Positions 7,203-14,853 of a DNA stretch of 18,766 nucleotides are shown here, in pieces. Source of the stretch: Gammaproteobacteria bacterium (GTDB lineage: Bacteria > Pseudomonadota > Gammaproteobacteria > GRL18). The notes under the pieces are model-generated. The model was not told where the DNA came from, searched no databases, and was given only the letters and a program-made list of their open reading frames with translations. Position 1 is the stretch's first letter. Every line of letters starts with the position of its first letter. Both the position numbers and the translations under genes were made by a program. Where the stretch lies: contig JAGLFC010000082.1 of assembly GCA_023144715.1 (NCBI GenBank), positions 1 to 18,766 of the forward strand. Direction: 5' to 3'.

Positions 7203-7838
7203 ATGAAAAAAATAATTGTTTCATCTCTTTCAACAATTGCCTTTACTGCAATTTTATCACAACCTGCATTAGCCGCTTATGGAGTATCTGATTTTTATTC
7301 TGCTGCACCTTATAGAGAAGTTTATGGCAATGATCATGAATTGTGTCAACGAATTATTAAGGAAAAACTCACTGATCCTGAATTATTAAACAAATGTGGT
7401 TATAAAATATTATCGCCTAGCGTTAAACAAGAACTTGTTCTTACCCCTACAGCTGCTAGTGTGACAACTACTGTAGCAAATGAAATTAGTATTCAAGCCG
7501 CATTATTATTTGATTTTGATAGCGATGTGTTGTCAAGCAATGCAAGAGCAGTTATAGATGAACGTACTGCAAAATATAGAAATAAAGGTCAATTAACCGC
7601 TAATGTCGAAGTGGTTGGACATGCAGATAGCACAGGTTCAGAATCATACAATCAAAAACTTTCTGAACGTCGTGCTCAAGCCGTTGCCAACTATTTAGAA
7701 CAAAATACAAATATTACTCATGACAAACTCCATGTCTATGGTCAAGGCGAAACTAACCCCATTGCCTCCAATACAACCACAGAAGGACGTTCAGAAAACC
7801 GTAGAGTGATTATTACATTAAACGCAGAAGCTAAGTAA
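7203..7838 (+). CDS. Exported OmpA-domain (peptidoglycan-binding) protein
   Basis: This is an OmpA/MotB-type envelope protein of 211 residues from the ATG at 7203. That start gives a clean signal peptide (MKKIIVSSLSTIAFTAILSQ, cleavage at ALA-AY); an in-frame ATG at 7164 would add 13 residues in front of it and is less likely. A short region of about 70 residues with two Cys (HELCQRI, LLNKCGYK), which could form a disulfide, is followed by the OmpA C-terminal domain (residues ~95-208): LLFDFDSDVLSSNA, VEVVGHADSTGS, LSERRAQAVANYL, VYGQGETNP and RSENRRVIITL. The Asp in HADSTG and the Arg in ENRRV are the residues that hold diaminopimelate of peptidoglycan. There is no beta-barrel, so it is probably a periplasmic cell-wall-binding protein. 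A terminator follows. Confidence 0.9.
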   Translation: MKKIIVSSLSTIAFTAILSQPALAAYGVSDFYSAAPYREVYGNDHELCQRIIKEKLTDPELLNKCGYKILSPSVKQELVLTPTAASVTTTVANEISIQAALLFDFDSDVLSSNARAVIDERTAKYRNKGQLTANVEVVGHADSTGSESYNQKLSERRAQAVANYLEQNTNITHDKLHVYGQGETNPIASNTTTEGRSENRRVIITLNAEAK

Positions 7839-7854
7839 TCATACAAGGTTAAGC

Positions 7855-7891
7855 AGTATGATCGTTTTAGCACAATGATCATACTATTTTT
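7855..7891 (+). terminator. Rho-independent terminator after the OmpA-domain gene
   Basis: AGTATGATC (7855-7863) pairs exactly with GATCATACT (7877-7885) and the stem is followed by ATTTTTA on the plus strand. It lies 16 bases after the stop at 7838, between two convergent genes. On the minus strand no T run follows the stem, so it serves mainly the plus-strand gene. Confidence 0.75.
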
Positions 7892-7903
7892 AATAGATTC
7901 AAT

Positions 7904-9343
7904 TTAGAACAGCGTACTATTGAGCCACAAATGTGCACCAATACTGGCAAAATATCCTAATGCAATGACAGGAGTCCACTTTAAGTGACTAAAAAATGTA
8001 TATTGTCCCTTAGCTTGTCCCATTAAAGCAACACCTGCTGCTGATCCCACAGAAAGTAATGAACCACCCACACCTGCCGTTAATGTCACTAATAACCATT
8101 GACCATTAGACATCTCTGGATACATTGTTAACACTGCAAACATAACAGGAATATTATCAACAATCGCTGAAATAATACCCACACTAATATTGGCCGTTGT
8201 TGCTCCCCATTCGTTGTACATTATGTCAGAGGCTAAAGATAAGTAGCCTAAAAATCCTAAACCTCCCACACAAAGTACGATCCCATAAAAGAAAAATAAG
8301 GTATCCCACTCTGCTTTTGCGACAGGTACAAAGACATCAAAAGCGACAATATCACCGACTCGAATATCATGTCTGCCTTGTAATTGTTGGGCACGTAAAA
8401 TACATTTTTTATTAGTTTTCTTGAGATAATAACCCATTAATTGCAAATAACCTAAGCCTGTTAGCATTCCAATCACAGGTGGTAATCCAAATATACTATG
8501 AAAACTCACAGCCGTTATAATAGTGAGTAAAAAAAGACCTATCATGCGCTTTGCACCACGTTTCATATAAACATGCTCGACCATAGCATCAGGGTGTTCA
8601 TTGGGAATATAAAAACTCATAATGAAAGCAGGTACAATAAAATTAATTAATGAAGGAATAAAGAGTACAAAAAACTCTGAAAATTCTAATACGCCTTTTT
8701 GCCACACCATCAAAGTAGTAATATCTCCAAAGGGACTAAATGCCCCACCTGCATTGGCAGCCACTACAATATTAATACAGGCAATGGCCACAAAACGAGT
8801 ATTGGCTCCTCCAACGGATAACACAACCGCACACATTAATAAAGCCGTTGTTAGATTATCGGCCACAGGGGAAATAAAAAATGCAAGAAAACCTGTCATC
8901 CAAAAAATTTGCCTGAATGAAAAGCCTTTATGAATCAGCCAAGCACGTAGCTTGTCAAACACCCCTCGTTCTTGCATACCATTAATATAAGTCATAGCGA
9001 TCAGTAAAAATAACATCAATTCTGCATATTCTAATAGGTTATGACGAACCGCTTGTTCAGCCACTTCTGATAGACCTTTTTGCGTATATACCCAGCCAAT
9101 CATTGCCCAGATAATACCAGCCGCAAGGATCACCGGCTTGGATTTACGCATTTTAGTCAGTTCTTCAGTCATCACAAAAAGATAAGCAATAAAAAAGACA
9201 ATCAAAGAGATATAGCCAATAGAACTCGAAGTGAGATCAAGTGCCTCTAAACCACAACTATCCTGAGCAAAAAGAGGTATAGGGAATAAAACAGCCAGTA
9301 CGAAAACAAAAAATGTTTGATAATATATTTTTAAAATATGCAT
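7904..9343 (-). CDS. nhaD: Na+/H+ antiporter, NhaD family
   Basis: This inner-membrane antiporter exchanges Na+ (or Li+) for H+ and helps keep internal pH and salt in balance at alkaline pH or in saline water. It has about 479 residues and roughly 12 hydrophobic segments, the usual size of NhaD. Family marks are SPVADNLTTALLMCAVVLSVGG, the GGAFSPFGDITTLMVWQKG loop, AIVDNIPVMFAVLTMYPEM and GGSLLSVGSAAGVALMGQ; the buried Asp and Thr residues in these loops are those expected for ion transport. The N-terminus looks like a cleavable signal peptide ending at FAQ, as in other NhaD proteins. The start is uncertain: ATG at 9343 has GAG just upstream, while a GTG at 9352 has no ribosome site. It lies 55 bases after def on the same strand and could be the last gene of that operon or have its own promoter. 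Confidence 0.93.
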   Translation of the reverse strand: MHILKIYYQTFFVFVLAVLFPIPLFAQDSCGLEALDLTSSSIGYISLIVFFIAYLFVMTEELTKMRKSKPVILAAGIIWAMIGWVYTQKGLSEVAEQAVRHNLLEYAELMLFLLIAMTYINGMQERGVFDKLRAWLIHKGFSFRQIFWMTGFLAFFISPVADNLTTALLMCAVVLSVGGANTRFVAIACINIVVAANAGGAFSPFGDITTLMVWQKGVLEFSEFFVLFIPSLINFIVPAFIMSFYIPNEHPDAMVEHVYMKRGAKRMIGLFLLTIITAVSFHSIFGLPPVIGMLTGLGYLQLMGYYLKKTNKKCILRAQQLQGRHDIRVGDIVAFDVFVPVAKAEWDTLFFFYGIVLCVGGLGFLGYLSLASDIMYNEWGATTANISVGIISAIVDNIPVMFAVLTMYPEMSNGQWLLVTLTAGVGGSLLSVGSAAGVALMGQAKGQYTFFSHLKWTPVIALGYFASIGAHLWLNSTLF

Positions 9344-9398
9344 AACTCTCACAAAAAAATAATGGGTTATTCTACCTGTTTGTAGATAGTATAGTATC

Positions 9399-9896
9399 TT
9401 ATGATACCACTCGTTTAAATAAATCTGTACGTCTACTGACGAGTCGATCTAAAAATAATAAACCATCAAGATGATCCAGTTCATGTTGCACCGCTCGTGC
9501 TTCATAGCCTTCACATTCATAGTCAATCATAGTACCCTGTGCATTGGTGGCATGCAATGTGATTTTTTCTGCTCGAATCACATTACCTGTGTAATCAGGA
9601 ACTGACATACATCCTTCACGCCCTACTTTCATGCCCTTCCATGTTTTTATTTCAGGGTTCACTAATATCATACAGCCATTATGTTTAATTTTTGGCTTAG
9701 AGGATACATCTACAATCGCAATCCGTTGAAAACAACCCACTTGAGGAGCCGCAATACCCACACCACCAGGTCCAGCACGCATCGTTTCTTCTAAATCAAT
9801 CAGAAATGCTATCAATTTATCATCAAACACATCAACAGGTTCTGATATTTTTTTCAACGTTTCGTTAGGGTATTTTAAAATATCTAATAGTGCCAT
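9399..9896 (-). CDS. def: Peptide deformylase
   Basis: This cytoplasmic metalloenzyme removes the formyl group from the initiator methionine of new proteins. It has 165 residues with all three class motifs: GVGIAAPQVG (residues 46-54, the GxGxAAxQ loop), EGCMS with the metal ligand Cys96, and HELDH, with His138 and His142 as ligands and Glu139 as the catalytic base. GGGAAG-like purines (GGGAAG) stand just upstream of the ATG, and the gap to the preceding GcvR-like gene is only 11 bases, so the two are co-transcribed. The usual def-fmt neighbourhood is absent here, which suggests a second, main copy elsewhere; the intact active site still predicts full activity. Confidence 0.95.
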   Translation of the reverse strand: MALLDILKYPNETLKKISEPVDVFDDKLIAFLIDLEETMRAGPGGVGIAAPQVGCFQRIAIVDVSSKPKIKHNGCMILVNPEIKTWKGMKVGREGCMSVPDYTGNVIRAEKITLHATNAQGTMIDYECEGYEARAVQHELDHLDGLLFLDRLVSRRTDLFKRVVS

Positions 9897-9907
9897 ATTA
9901 CTTCCCG

Positions 9908-10429
9908 TTAGCCTATCATAATATCAATAGTGGTCATGTCAATATTGACTCCATCTGCTTTGATTTGCACAATAGCACTGTCTAAATCATGAGGATCTTC
10001 TCCTGCTATCCCCTCGATAGACATAATATAAATAGGATCGCTTTCTTCACCTGCCACATCAGAGGTCAAATCTAATATATTAAAGCCTGCTTGTAGAAGA
10101 TGCTCAGTGGTCTTTGCTACAATACCGGGGCGATCAGCACCGTACACAGTAATACGTGTATCAGATATTTCATGATGATGTAAATAAGCTTCAATTGGCT
10201 GAAACGAACTACTCAATTGCAATTGTTCAACAACTGAGGCGATACTTTCTTTTAATTGTTCAATAGACTGATCACTTTTTACCATAAGCATAATGGTAAA
10301 ATTACCCCCTAAACGCATCATTGAGGCTTCACCCAATTGTGCACCTGCATCAAATAAAGCCATTGTAATTTTTGCCACAATACCGGGTTTATCCTGACCG
10401 ACTAACGTCAGCATATTCCATGTTGTCAT
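9908..10429 (-). CDS. gcvR: Tandem ACT-domain protein, GcvR-like
   Basis: This 173-residue protein consists of two ACT domains, small amino-acid-sensing folds. Each begins with the same hallmark: LVGQDKPGIVAKITMALFDAG (residues ~9-29) and VYGADRPGIVAKTTEHLLQAG (residues ~93-113). The order and length resemble GcvR, which in E. coli holds back the activator GcvA of the glycine cleavage system by protein contact. A direct regulatory role on gcv genes is assumed from the family and is not shown by this locus: neighbours are pgeF (23 bases upstream) and def (11 bases downstream). A clear purine-rich ribosome site (GGAGAAATAAT) precedes the ATG. Many relatives are annotated only as glycine cleavage system protein R or ACT-domain protein, so the gene symbol is tentative. 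Confidence 0.82.
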   Translation of the reverse strand: MTTWNMLTLVGQDKPGIVAKITMALFDAGAQLGEASMMRLGGNFTIMLMVKSDQSIEQLKESIASVVEQLQLSSSFQPIEAYLHHHEISDTRITVYGADRPGIVAKTTEHLLQAGFNILDLTSDVAGEESDPIYIMSIEGIAGEDPHDLDSAIVQIKADGVNIDMTTIDIMIG

Positions 10430-10452
10430 TATTATTTCTCCACTTTTTTAAA

Positions 10453-11235
10453 TTAACGACTTTCCAACCAAATAAGACTGGCCATACGCCCTGTTATCCC
10501 ATCTCTACGATAAGAAAAAAAGCGTTCATGTTCTGTATAAGTACAATAGTTCCCACCACTGATATTTTCAATACCTAAAGCAGACAATCTAATACGAGCA
10601 AGTTGATAAATATCCGCTAGATATTTATTCTCTGATTTATCTGTCATTATTAGAGGCAATTCAATAAAACAAGCCTCTGTTTGTTCTTTTTCTTGTACGG
10701 TGGAATGCTGTAAAAAAGCCTGTCGCACGTCATCACCCACTTCAAATTTTTCTGCTCCAATCGCTGCCCCCAAATAAACAGACACATCACCTGCCTGACA
10801 AGCTCCACAGTTCAATACTTTATTGATGGCTTGCTCTAAAATACCATTGAGTAAACCACGCCAACCTGCATGAACCGCGGCCACAACAGTGGCTTGATGG
10901 TTACAAATCAACACAGGCAAACAATCTGCTGTCATGACCGCACAAACACAGCCAATAGTATCACTATAACTACCATCCGCATCACTATTTTGTACAGAAT
11001 GATGAGCATTCACCATCGTATTGCTATGAACTTGGTTTAACCATAAAGGTTCTGCTGGTAAATATTGTGCCAATTTCTGTCGATTTTGTATCACTGTATC
11101 ATGGTGATCATCAACGTGTGTTGCTAAATTAAAGCAGTCATAAGGCGTTTGACTATAACCACCTTGTCGAGTCGTTAATAAGGCTTTAACATTTTTGGGA
11201 ATATCCCATTCAGGAACAATAATAGATGATTTCAA
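10453..11235 (-). CDS. pgeF: Purine nucleoside phosphorylase / PgeF (YfiH, LACC1 family), TTG start
   Basis: This member of the YfiH/PgeF family (260 residues) matches E. coli YfiH along its length. The metal-site residues are visible: His70 (NQVHS), Cys105 (MTADCLPVL) and His122 (VHAGWRGL), followed by YLADIYQLAR and FFSYRRDGITGRMASLIWL. Relatives act as nucleoside phosphorylases/adenosine deaminases, and the E. coli protein is reported to remove wrongly inserted amino acids from peptidoglycan precursors; older notes call them polyphenol oxidases or laccases. The longest frame begins at 11316, but its first 27 residues lie in rluD and match nothing in the family. The TTG at 11235-11233 gives KSSIIVPEW, in register with E. 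coli SKLIVPQW, and overlaps the rluD stop as TTGA. It is therefore translationally coupled to rluD, as expected from their frequent pairing. Confidence 0.93.
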   Translation of the reverse strand: MKSSIIVPEWDIPKNVKALLTTRQGGYSQTPYDCFNLATHVDDHHDTVIQNRQKLAQYLPAEPLWLNQVHSNTMVNAHHSVQNSDADGSYSDTIGCVCAVMTADCLPVLICNHQATVVAAVHAGWRGLLNGILEQAINKVLNCGACQAGDVSVYLGAAIGAEKFEVGDDVRQAFLQHSTVQEKEQTEACFIELPLIMTDKSENKYLADIYQLARIRLSALGIENISGGNYCTYTEHERFFSYRRDGITGRMASLIWLESR

Positions 11236-12218
11236 TGAGATTGTTCTGTATAAGCCATTAATAATTGTTGTAATTGTTTCATATCTTCTGGCACAGGCAC
11301 TGACCATTCTAGCCATTGCTTTGTTTTAGGATGTTTTAAACCCAATTTACGTGCGTGTAATGCCTGATGTTTATAATTATTTAAAAATTGTGTTAATTCA
11401 GGGGTGCAATTAGGCGGTAATCTTAAACGCCCTGCATACACTTGATCACCGACAATAGGAAAGCTTAAATAAGCCAAATGCACTCGTATTTGATGTGTTC
11501 GACCTGTTTCTAGCTTAACCTGTAATCGAGTATAGCTTCGATAACGTTGCTTTATCCTATAATGAGTAATCGCTTCTTTGCCATTGGCAGGATTTTTCAT
11601 TACCGCCATTTTGACTCGATGCACAGGATGACGACCAATGGCTTCATCGACGGTTCCCCCACCAATCATTTCACCCATCACAATGGCTTCATATTCTCGA
11701 TCAAATGCTCTTTTTTGCAATTGTTTCACTAAATAAGTGTGAGCTTTCAAGGTTTTGGCAACTACGAGTAAACCAGAGGTATCTTTATCAAGACGATGTA
11801 CAATACCTGCACGAGGCACATTGATTAACTCAGGGCAATGATATAATAAGGCATTGAGTAATGTACCACTATGATTACCCACAGCAGGATGCACCACCAA
11901 CCCCACAGGTTTATTAATCAATAAAAGCGTATCATCTTCAAAAATAATATCCAAGGGGATATTCTCAGCTTGCCATTCTCCTTGCTGTTCTTCTTCAATT
12001 GTCACGATTAAAGTTTCATTACCCATGACTTTAGTCTTTGGTTTGCATTGCTGACCATCGACTAAGATATGTCCTTTTTTTATCCATTGTTGTAATCGTG
12101 AACGAGAATATTCAGGCAATAACAAGGCAAGCACCTGATCCAATCGTTTACCATAATCTGTCTTAGATAAGTGAAATATTTTTTGTTCTTTTTGTTTCAT
12201 TGTTTGATCTGTATTCAT
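11232..12218 (-). CDS. rluD: 23S rRNA pseudouridine(1911/1915/1917) synthase
   Basis: This enzyme turns three uridines of helix 69 in 23S rRNA into pseudouridine during assembly of the large subunit. The 328 residues match RluD in size and order: an S4 RNA-binding domain (residues ~22-75, KRLDQVLALLLPEYSRSRLQQW), then the catalytic domain with motif HRLDKDTSGLLVVAK, in which Asp144 is the catalytic residue, and LETGRTHQIRVHLAYL and HALHARKLGLKHP near the end. The neighbour pgeF overlaps its stop, and bamD lies divergently upstream, a very common gammaproteobacterial arrangement. A TATACT box (12231-12226) stands only seven bases before the ATG; the mRNA may be leaderless, or translation may begin at the second ATG (12200). 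Confidence 0.95.
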   Translation of the reverse strand: MNTDQTMKQKEQKIFHLSKTDYGKRLDQVLALLLPEYSRSRLQQWIKKGHILVDGQQCKPKTKVMGNETLIVTIEEEQQGEWQAENIPLDIIFEDDTLLLINKPVGLVVHPAVGNHSGTLLNALLYHCPELINVPRAGIVHRLDKDTSGLLVVAKTLKAHTYLVKQLQKRAFDREYEAIVMGEMIGGGTVDEAIGRHPVHRVKMAVMKNPANGKEAITHYRIKQRYRSYTRLQVKLETGRTHQIRVHLAYLSFPIVGDQVYAGRLRLPPNCTPELTQFLNNYKHQALHARKLGLKHPKTKQWLEWSVPVPEDMKQLQQLLMAYTEQSH

Positions 12219-12225
12219 ATCTGTA

Positions 12226-12231
12226 AGTATA
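12226..12231 (-). promoter_or_regulatory. Candidate -10 box directly upstream of rluD
   Basis: TATACT on the minus strand (12231-12226) ends seven bases before the rluD ATG at 12218. No good -35 hexamer is found 16-18 bases upstream, so confidence is modest. If used, transcription would start within a base or two of the start codon. Confidence 0.35.
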
Positions 12232-12243
12232 ACCTATTTACAG

Positions 12244-12272
12244 ATGAAATTTGTTATTAAAGTCAGTATACT
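12244..12272 (+). promoter_or_regulatory. Candidate sigma-70 promoter of bamD
   Basis: ATGAAA (12244-12249), a 17-base spacer and TATACT (12267-12272) lie 42 bases upstream of the bamD start. The -10 is nearly consensus and the -35 is poor. The -10 sits in the perfect palindrome AGTATACT (12265-12272), so it also reads TATACT on the minus strand towards rluD. Confidence 0.45.
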
Positions 12273-12314
12273 ATGTGCTTTTTAAGAATAGATCATTAGG
12301 GATTACAACGCACT

Positions 12315-13157
12315 ATGTCGAGCGCATCTTTAAGCCAATACCGTCTTTTTCTCTTTATCATTATGATAAGTGTGATCACCAGTGGTTGTTCCACTATCAG
12401 TTCTTGGTTTCCTAGTGAAGTTGATGAAACAAAAAGTTGGTCAGCCAGCAAGTTATATGCTGAGGCTAAAGCCAGTCTCAATGAAAATGAATATAAAACC
12501 GCTATTGGTCTCTATGAAAAATTAGAAGCTCGTTATCCTCATGGCACTTATGCACAACAAGCACAATTAGAAACGGCTTATGCCTATTATAAATATGAAG
12601 AACCTGAATCAGCTATTGCCGCAGCAGAACGTTTTATTAAACTTCATCCACGCCATGAGCATGTTGACTATGCTTACTATTTACGAGGCCTTATTACCTT
12701 TCCACCACGTAAAAGTATTTTTGAATTTATTTTTCCTCAAGATGAGTCCAAACGTGATCCCAACTCTTCTTTAGAGTCATTTAATTATTTTAATGAGATG
12801 GTACAAAAATTCCCCAATAGTACTTATTCTCCAGATGCTATTATTCGTATGCGTTATCTTCGTAACAAAGTGTCCAAACATGAACTTCATGTGGCACAGT
12901 ATTATATGAAAAGAGAGGCTTATATCGCCGCAGCTGATCGAGCTTCCTACGTGGTCGAACATTACAAGAGTACCCCTGCTGTGAGTGAAGCACTCTTAAT
13001 TATGGTTGAAGCTTACAAAAAATTAGAACAACCTCAATTAGCCACTGATGCTCAACGTGTTTACGACCTTAATCAAGAAAATTTTCATGCTGAAGTCTTT
13101 TATGAAGAAGAAGGGATTATTCCAGGCATTCCCGATTGGATGAAACCTGAAAATTAA
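12315..13157 (+). CDS. bamD: Outer membrane assembly lipoprotein BamD
   Basis: BamD is the essential lipoprotein of the BAM complex that inserts beta-barrel proteins into the outer membrane. The 280-residue product has a signal peptide ending in ITSGC, with Cys25 lipidated. The mature part is built of TPR helices: SASKLYAEAKASLNENEYKTAIGLYEKLEARYPHGTYAQ-type repeats in which pairs of Tyr/Ala-rich helices end in a Pro turn. The segments AYYLRGL, DPNSSLESFNYFNEMV and KFPNSTYSPDAIIRMRYL are typical. It is somewhat longer than the E. coli protein (about 245 residues) at both ends. The ATG has AGGGA upstream at a rather long spacing of 12 bases. Divergent rluD and downstream ubiG, 43 bases away, flank it. 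Confidence 0.95.
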   Translation: MSSASLSQYRLFLFIIMISVITSGCSTISSWFPSEVDETKSWSASKLYAEAKASLNENEYKTAIGLYEKLEARYPHGTYAQQAQLETAYAYYKYEEPESAIAAAERFIKLHPRHEHVDYAYYLRGLITFPPRKSIFEFIFPQDESKRDPNSSLESFNYFNEMVQKFPNSTYSPDAIIRMRYLRNKVSKHELHVAQYYMKREAYIAAADRASYVVEHYKSTPAVSEALLIMVEAYKKLEQPQLATDAQRVYDLNQENFHAEVFYEEEGIIPGIPDWMKPEN

Positions 13158-13200
13158 TATGAATTCAACCGCTCACATTTATTAAAACAAGGCATCAGCA

Positions 13201-13947
13201 GTGACATATAGTCAAGATAATGCAAACCATGAAAATCCAACGAATTCTTTTATTAATGTTGATCCAACAGAAGTCGCAAAATTTGAAGCGATGTCTACTC
13301 GTTGGTGGGATAAAGACGGTGAATTTAAACCCTTACATGATCTGAATCCTGTACGTTTACACTATATAAAAACACGTTCTCATGAACTTTCAGGCAAAAA
13401 AATATTAGATGTAGGATGTGGTGGTGGAATTTTAGCCGAAAGTTTAGCTCATGAAGGTGCCGAAGTGACGGGTATTGATATGGGAGAAGCCAATCTAACG
13501 ATTGCAAAAATGCACCTGCATGAATCGGGTGAAACAGTTTCTTATCAAAAAATAACCGTTGAAGAGTTGGCGACACAACACCCTGCCTCTTATGATGTTG
13601 TCACCTGTATGGAAATGTTAGAACACGTACCTGATCCCAGTTCCATTATTAATGCGTGTCGTCAATTAGTAAAACCAAATGGGCATCTCTTTTTTTCCAC
13701 TGTTAACCGTAATGCAAAATCTTATGCAATGGCGATTATTGGTGCTGAATATATTATGAAATTATTACCCAAAGGTACTCATGATTTTAAAAAATTTATT
13801 CGCCCTGCCGAATTAGATCAATGGATACGAGAAGCTCAATTAAGCACACAACATATCTCTGGTATGAGTTATAACCCTTTTTCTGGACAGTGTACTTTGA
13901 GTGATGATATTGATATTAATTATTTACTGCATGCACGTCCCTTATAA
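13201..13947 (+). CDS. ubiG: Ubiquinone O-methyltransferase UbiG
   Basis: UbiG methylates two ring hydroxyls in ubiquinone synthesis, using S-adenosylmethionine; it works in the cytoplasm in the Ubi complex. The 248-residue product shows the UbiG signature FEAMSTRWWDKDGEFKPLHD (residues ~29-48), the SAM-binding motif ILDVGCGGGILAESLA (residues ~66-81), VTGIDMG with the acidic residue that holds the ribose, EMLEHVPDP, and the C-terminal GTHDFKKFIRPAEL and the NPFSG segment. A GTG start (13201) with AAGG about nine bases upstream gives the normal family N-terminus; the first in-frame ATG (13291) would cut into the signature. mupP follows 14 bases later and is probably co-transcribed. Confidence 0.95.
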   Translation: MTYSQDNANHENPTNSFINVDPTEVAKFEAMSTRWWDKDGEFKPLHDLNPVRLHYIKTRSHELSGKKILDVGCGGGILAESLAHEGAEVTGIDMGEANLTIAKMHLHESGETVSYQKITVEELATQHPASYDVVTCMEMLEHVPDPSSIINACRQLVKPNGHLFFSTVNRNAKSYAMAIIGAEYIMKLLPKGTHDFKKFIRPAELDQWIREAQLSTQHISGMSYNPFSGQCTLSDDIDINYLLHARPL

Positions 13948-13961
13948 TGAATACATAAATT

Positions 13962-14639
13962 ATGATTAAAGCCGTTCTTTTTGATCTTGATGGTACATTT
14001 GCCGATACCGCACCTGATTTAGCAGGTGCATTAAATCAATTATTACAAGAAGAAGGTCAAAGCCCTTTGCCTTTTAATATTATTCGTCCTATTGTTTCGC
14101 ATGGTGGTGTTGCCTTACTTAAATTAGGCTTTAAAATTGATGAAAAACATACTGATTTTGAACGTTTAAAAACAAGATTATTAGATATTTATCTGAATAA
14201 TATTCATCAGTTAACCGATACTTTTGAGGGCATCAAAGAATTATTAATTCAACTTAAAAAAAAGCATATTATTTGGGGAATTGTCACCAATAAACCTGCA
14301 TGGCTGACCGATCCTTTAATGTTACAAATGGGCTATAGCGAAGCAGCTTCGACAATTATTAGCGGTGATACCATTGCTGAACGTAAACCCCACCCTGCCC
14401 CCTTATTATATGCCTGCCAGCAAATTAATTGCCAACCTTCAGAGTGCTTATATGTCGGCGATGCTAAACGAGATATTACCGCAGGCAATGCTGCAGGTAT
14501 GACCACAGTGGTTGCTCTCTATGGTTATATTGAAAAAAATGATGATCCTGATACTTGGAAAGCAGATTCGTTCATTCAACATCCTTTAGAGATTATGGCA
14601 CTGACTATCAATAACAACTGTGAATTAAGTATTCAATAA
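13962..14639 (+). CDS. mupP: N-acetylmuramic acid 6-phosphate phosphatase MupP (HAD family, Gph-like)
   Basis: This HAD phosphatase has 225 residues and all four motifs: DLDGT (nucleophile Asp8 and acid/base Asp10), Thr109 in VTNKP, Lys142 in RKPHP, and VGDAKRD with Asp167 and Asp171 holding Mg2+. Proteins of this group are often labelled phosphoglycolate phosphatase. Two facts favour MupP, which dephosphorylates MurNAc-6-phosphate in the anhydromuropeptide recycling route of pseudomonads and relatives: the gene follows ubiG directly, as in Pseudomonas, and the sequence carries IIWGIVTNKPAW and ALYGYIEKNDDPDTWKADSF, closely like the Pseudomonas protein (from memory). A role on 2-phosphoglycolate cannot be excluded from sequence. 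Downstream is the remnant of another gene. Confidence 0.82.
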   Translation: MIKAVLFDLDGTFADTAPDLAGALNQLLQEEGQSPLPFNIIRPIVSHGGVALLKLGFKIDEKHTDFERLKTRLLDIYLNNIHQLTDTFEGIKELLIQLKKKHIIWGIVTNKPAWLTDPLMLQMGYSEAASTIISGDTIAERKPHPAPLLYACQQINCQPSECLYVGDAKRDITAGNAAGMTTVVALYGYIEKNDDPDTWKADSFIQHPLEIMALTINNNCELSIQ

Positions 14640-14652
14640 GAGTCCCACTACC

Positions 14653-14772
14653 ATGACGGATATAAACACCCCTCGTTGGCATACCTATCAGGATGCCAAT
14701 GCTGTTGCACAAGCTAAATCAGGTGTGGATATACTGATTGTTCAAGTGGCTTTAGGTCACTTGCGGACTTAA
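14653..14772 (+). pseudogene. Probable stub of a 6-phosphogluconolactonase (pgl/devB) gene
   Basis: A 39-codon frame begins MTDINTPRWHTYQDANAVAQA, which resembles the N-terminus of bacterial 6-phosphogluconolactonases (a Trp-His followed by a D/S-A-x-A-x-A-x-A helix). The resemblance ends at about codon 20-21, the GG(T/S)TP motif that should follow is missing, and the frame stops at 14770. Nothing like the rest of the ~230-residue enzyme is seen before the next gene at 14840 on the other strand. There is no clear ribosome site. A deletion or an insertion with later loss is the simplest explanation. The family assignment rests on about 20 residues and is tentative. Confidence 0.4.
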
Positions 14773-14826
14773 TCTGAGTTCTGGATAAGAAATGTAAAAT
14801 TTAGCAAAAAGAATGCCTAAGTTCTC

Positions 14827-14853
14827 AATAAATAATGATTTATTTATTTTTTT
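14827..14853 (+). terminator. Weak AT hairpin with T run, plus strand
   Basis: AATAAAT (14827-14833) and ATTTATT (14838-14844) form a 7-bp stem with a four-base loop, followed by TATTTTTTT. It could end plus-strand transcription coming from bamD-ubiG-mupP, but the stem holds no G or C and overlaps the last codons of the glycosyltransferase gene, so the call is weak. Confidence 0.35.

Noticed and set aside
8622..8933. 103-codon plus-strand frame
   Set aside because: It is antisense to nhaD, whose membrane segments and motifs are intact on the minus strand.
11236..11316. Longer N-terminus for PgeF beginning at 11316
   Set aside because: These codons lie inside rluD, translate to residues unlike the family, and the TTG at 11235 restores the normal N-terminus.
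12265..12272. AGTATACT as a shared divergent promoter for bamD and rluD
   Set aside because: The palindrome reads TATACT on both strands, but no acceptable -35 box serves the rluD direction, so only the bamD use is listed.
13325..13576. 83-codon minus-strand frame inside ubiG
   Set aside because: It is the antisense shadow of the SAM-binding region of ubiG.
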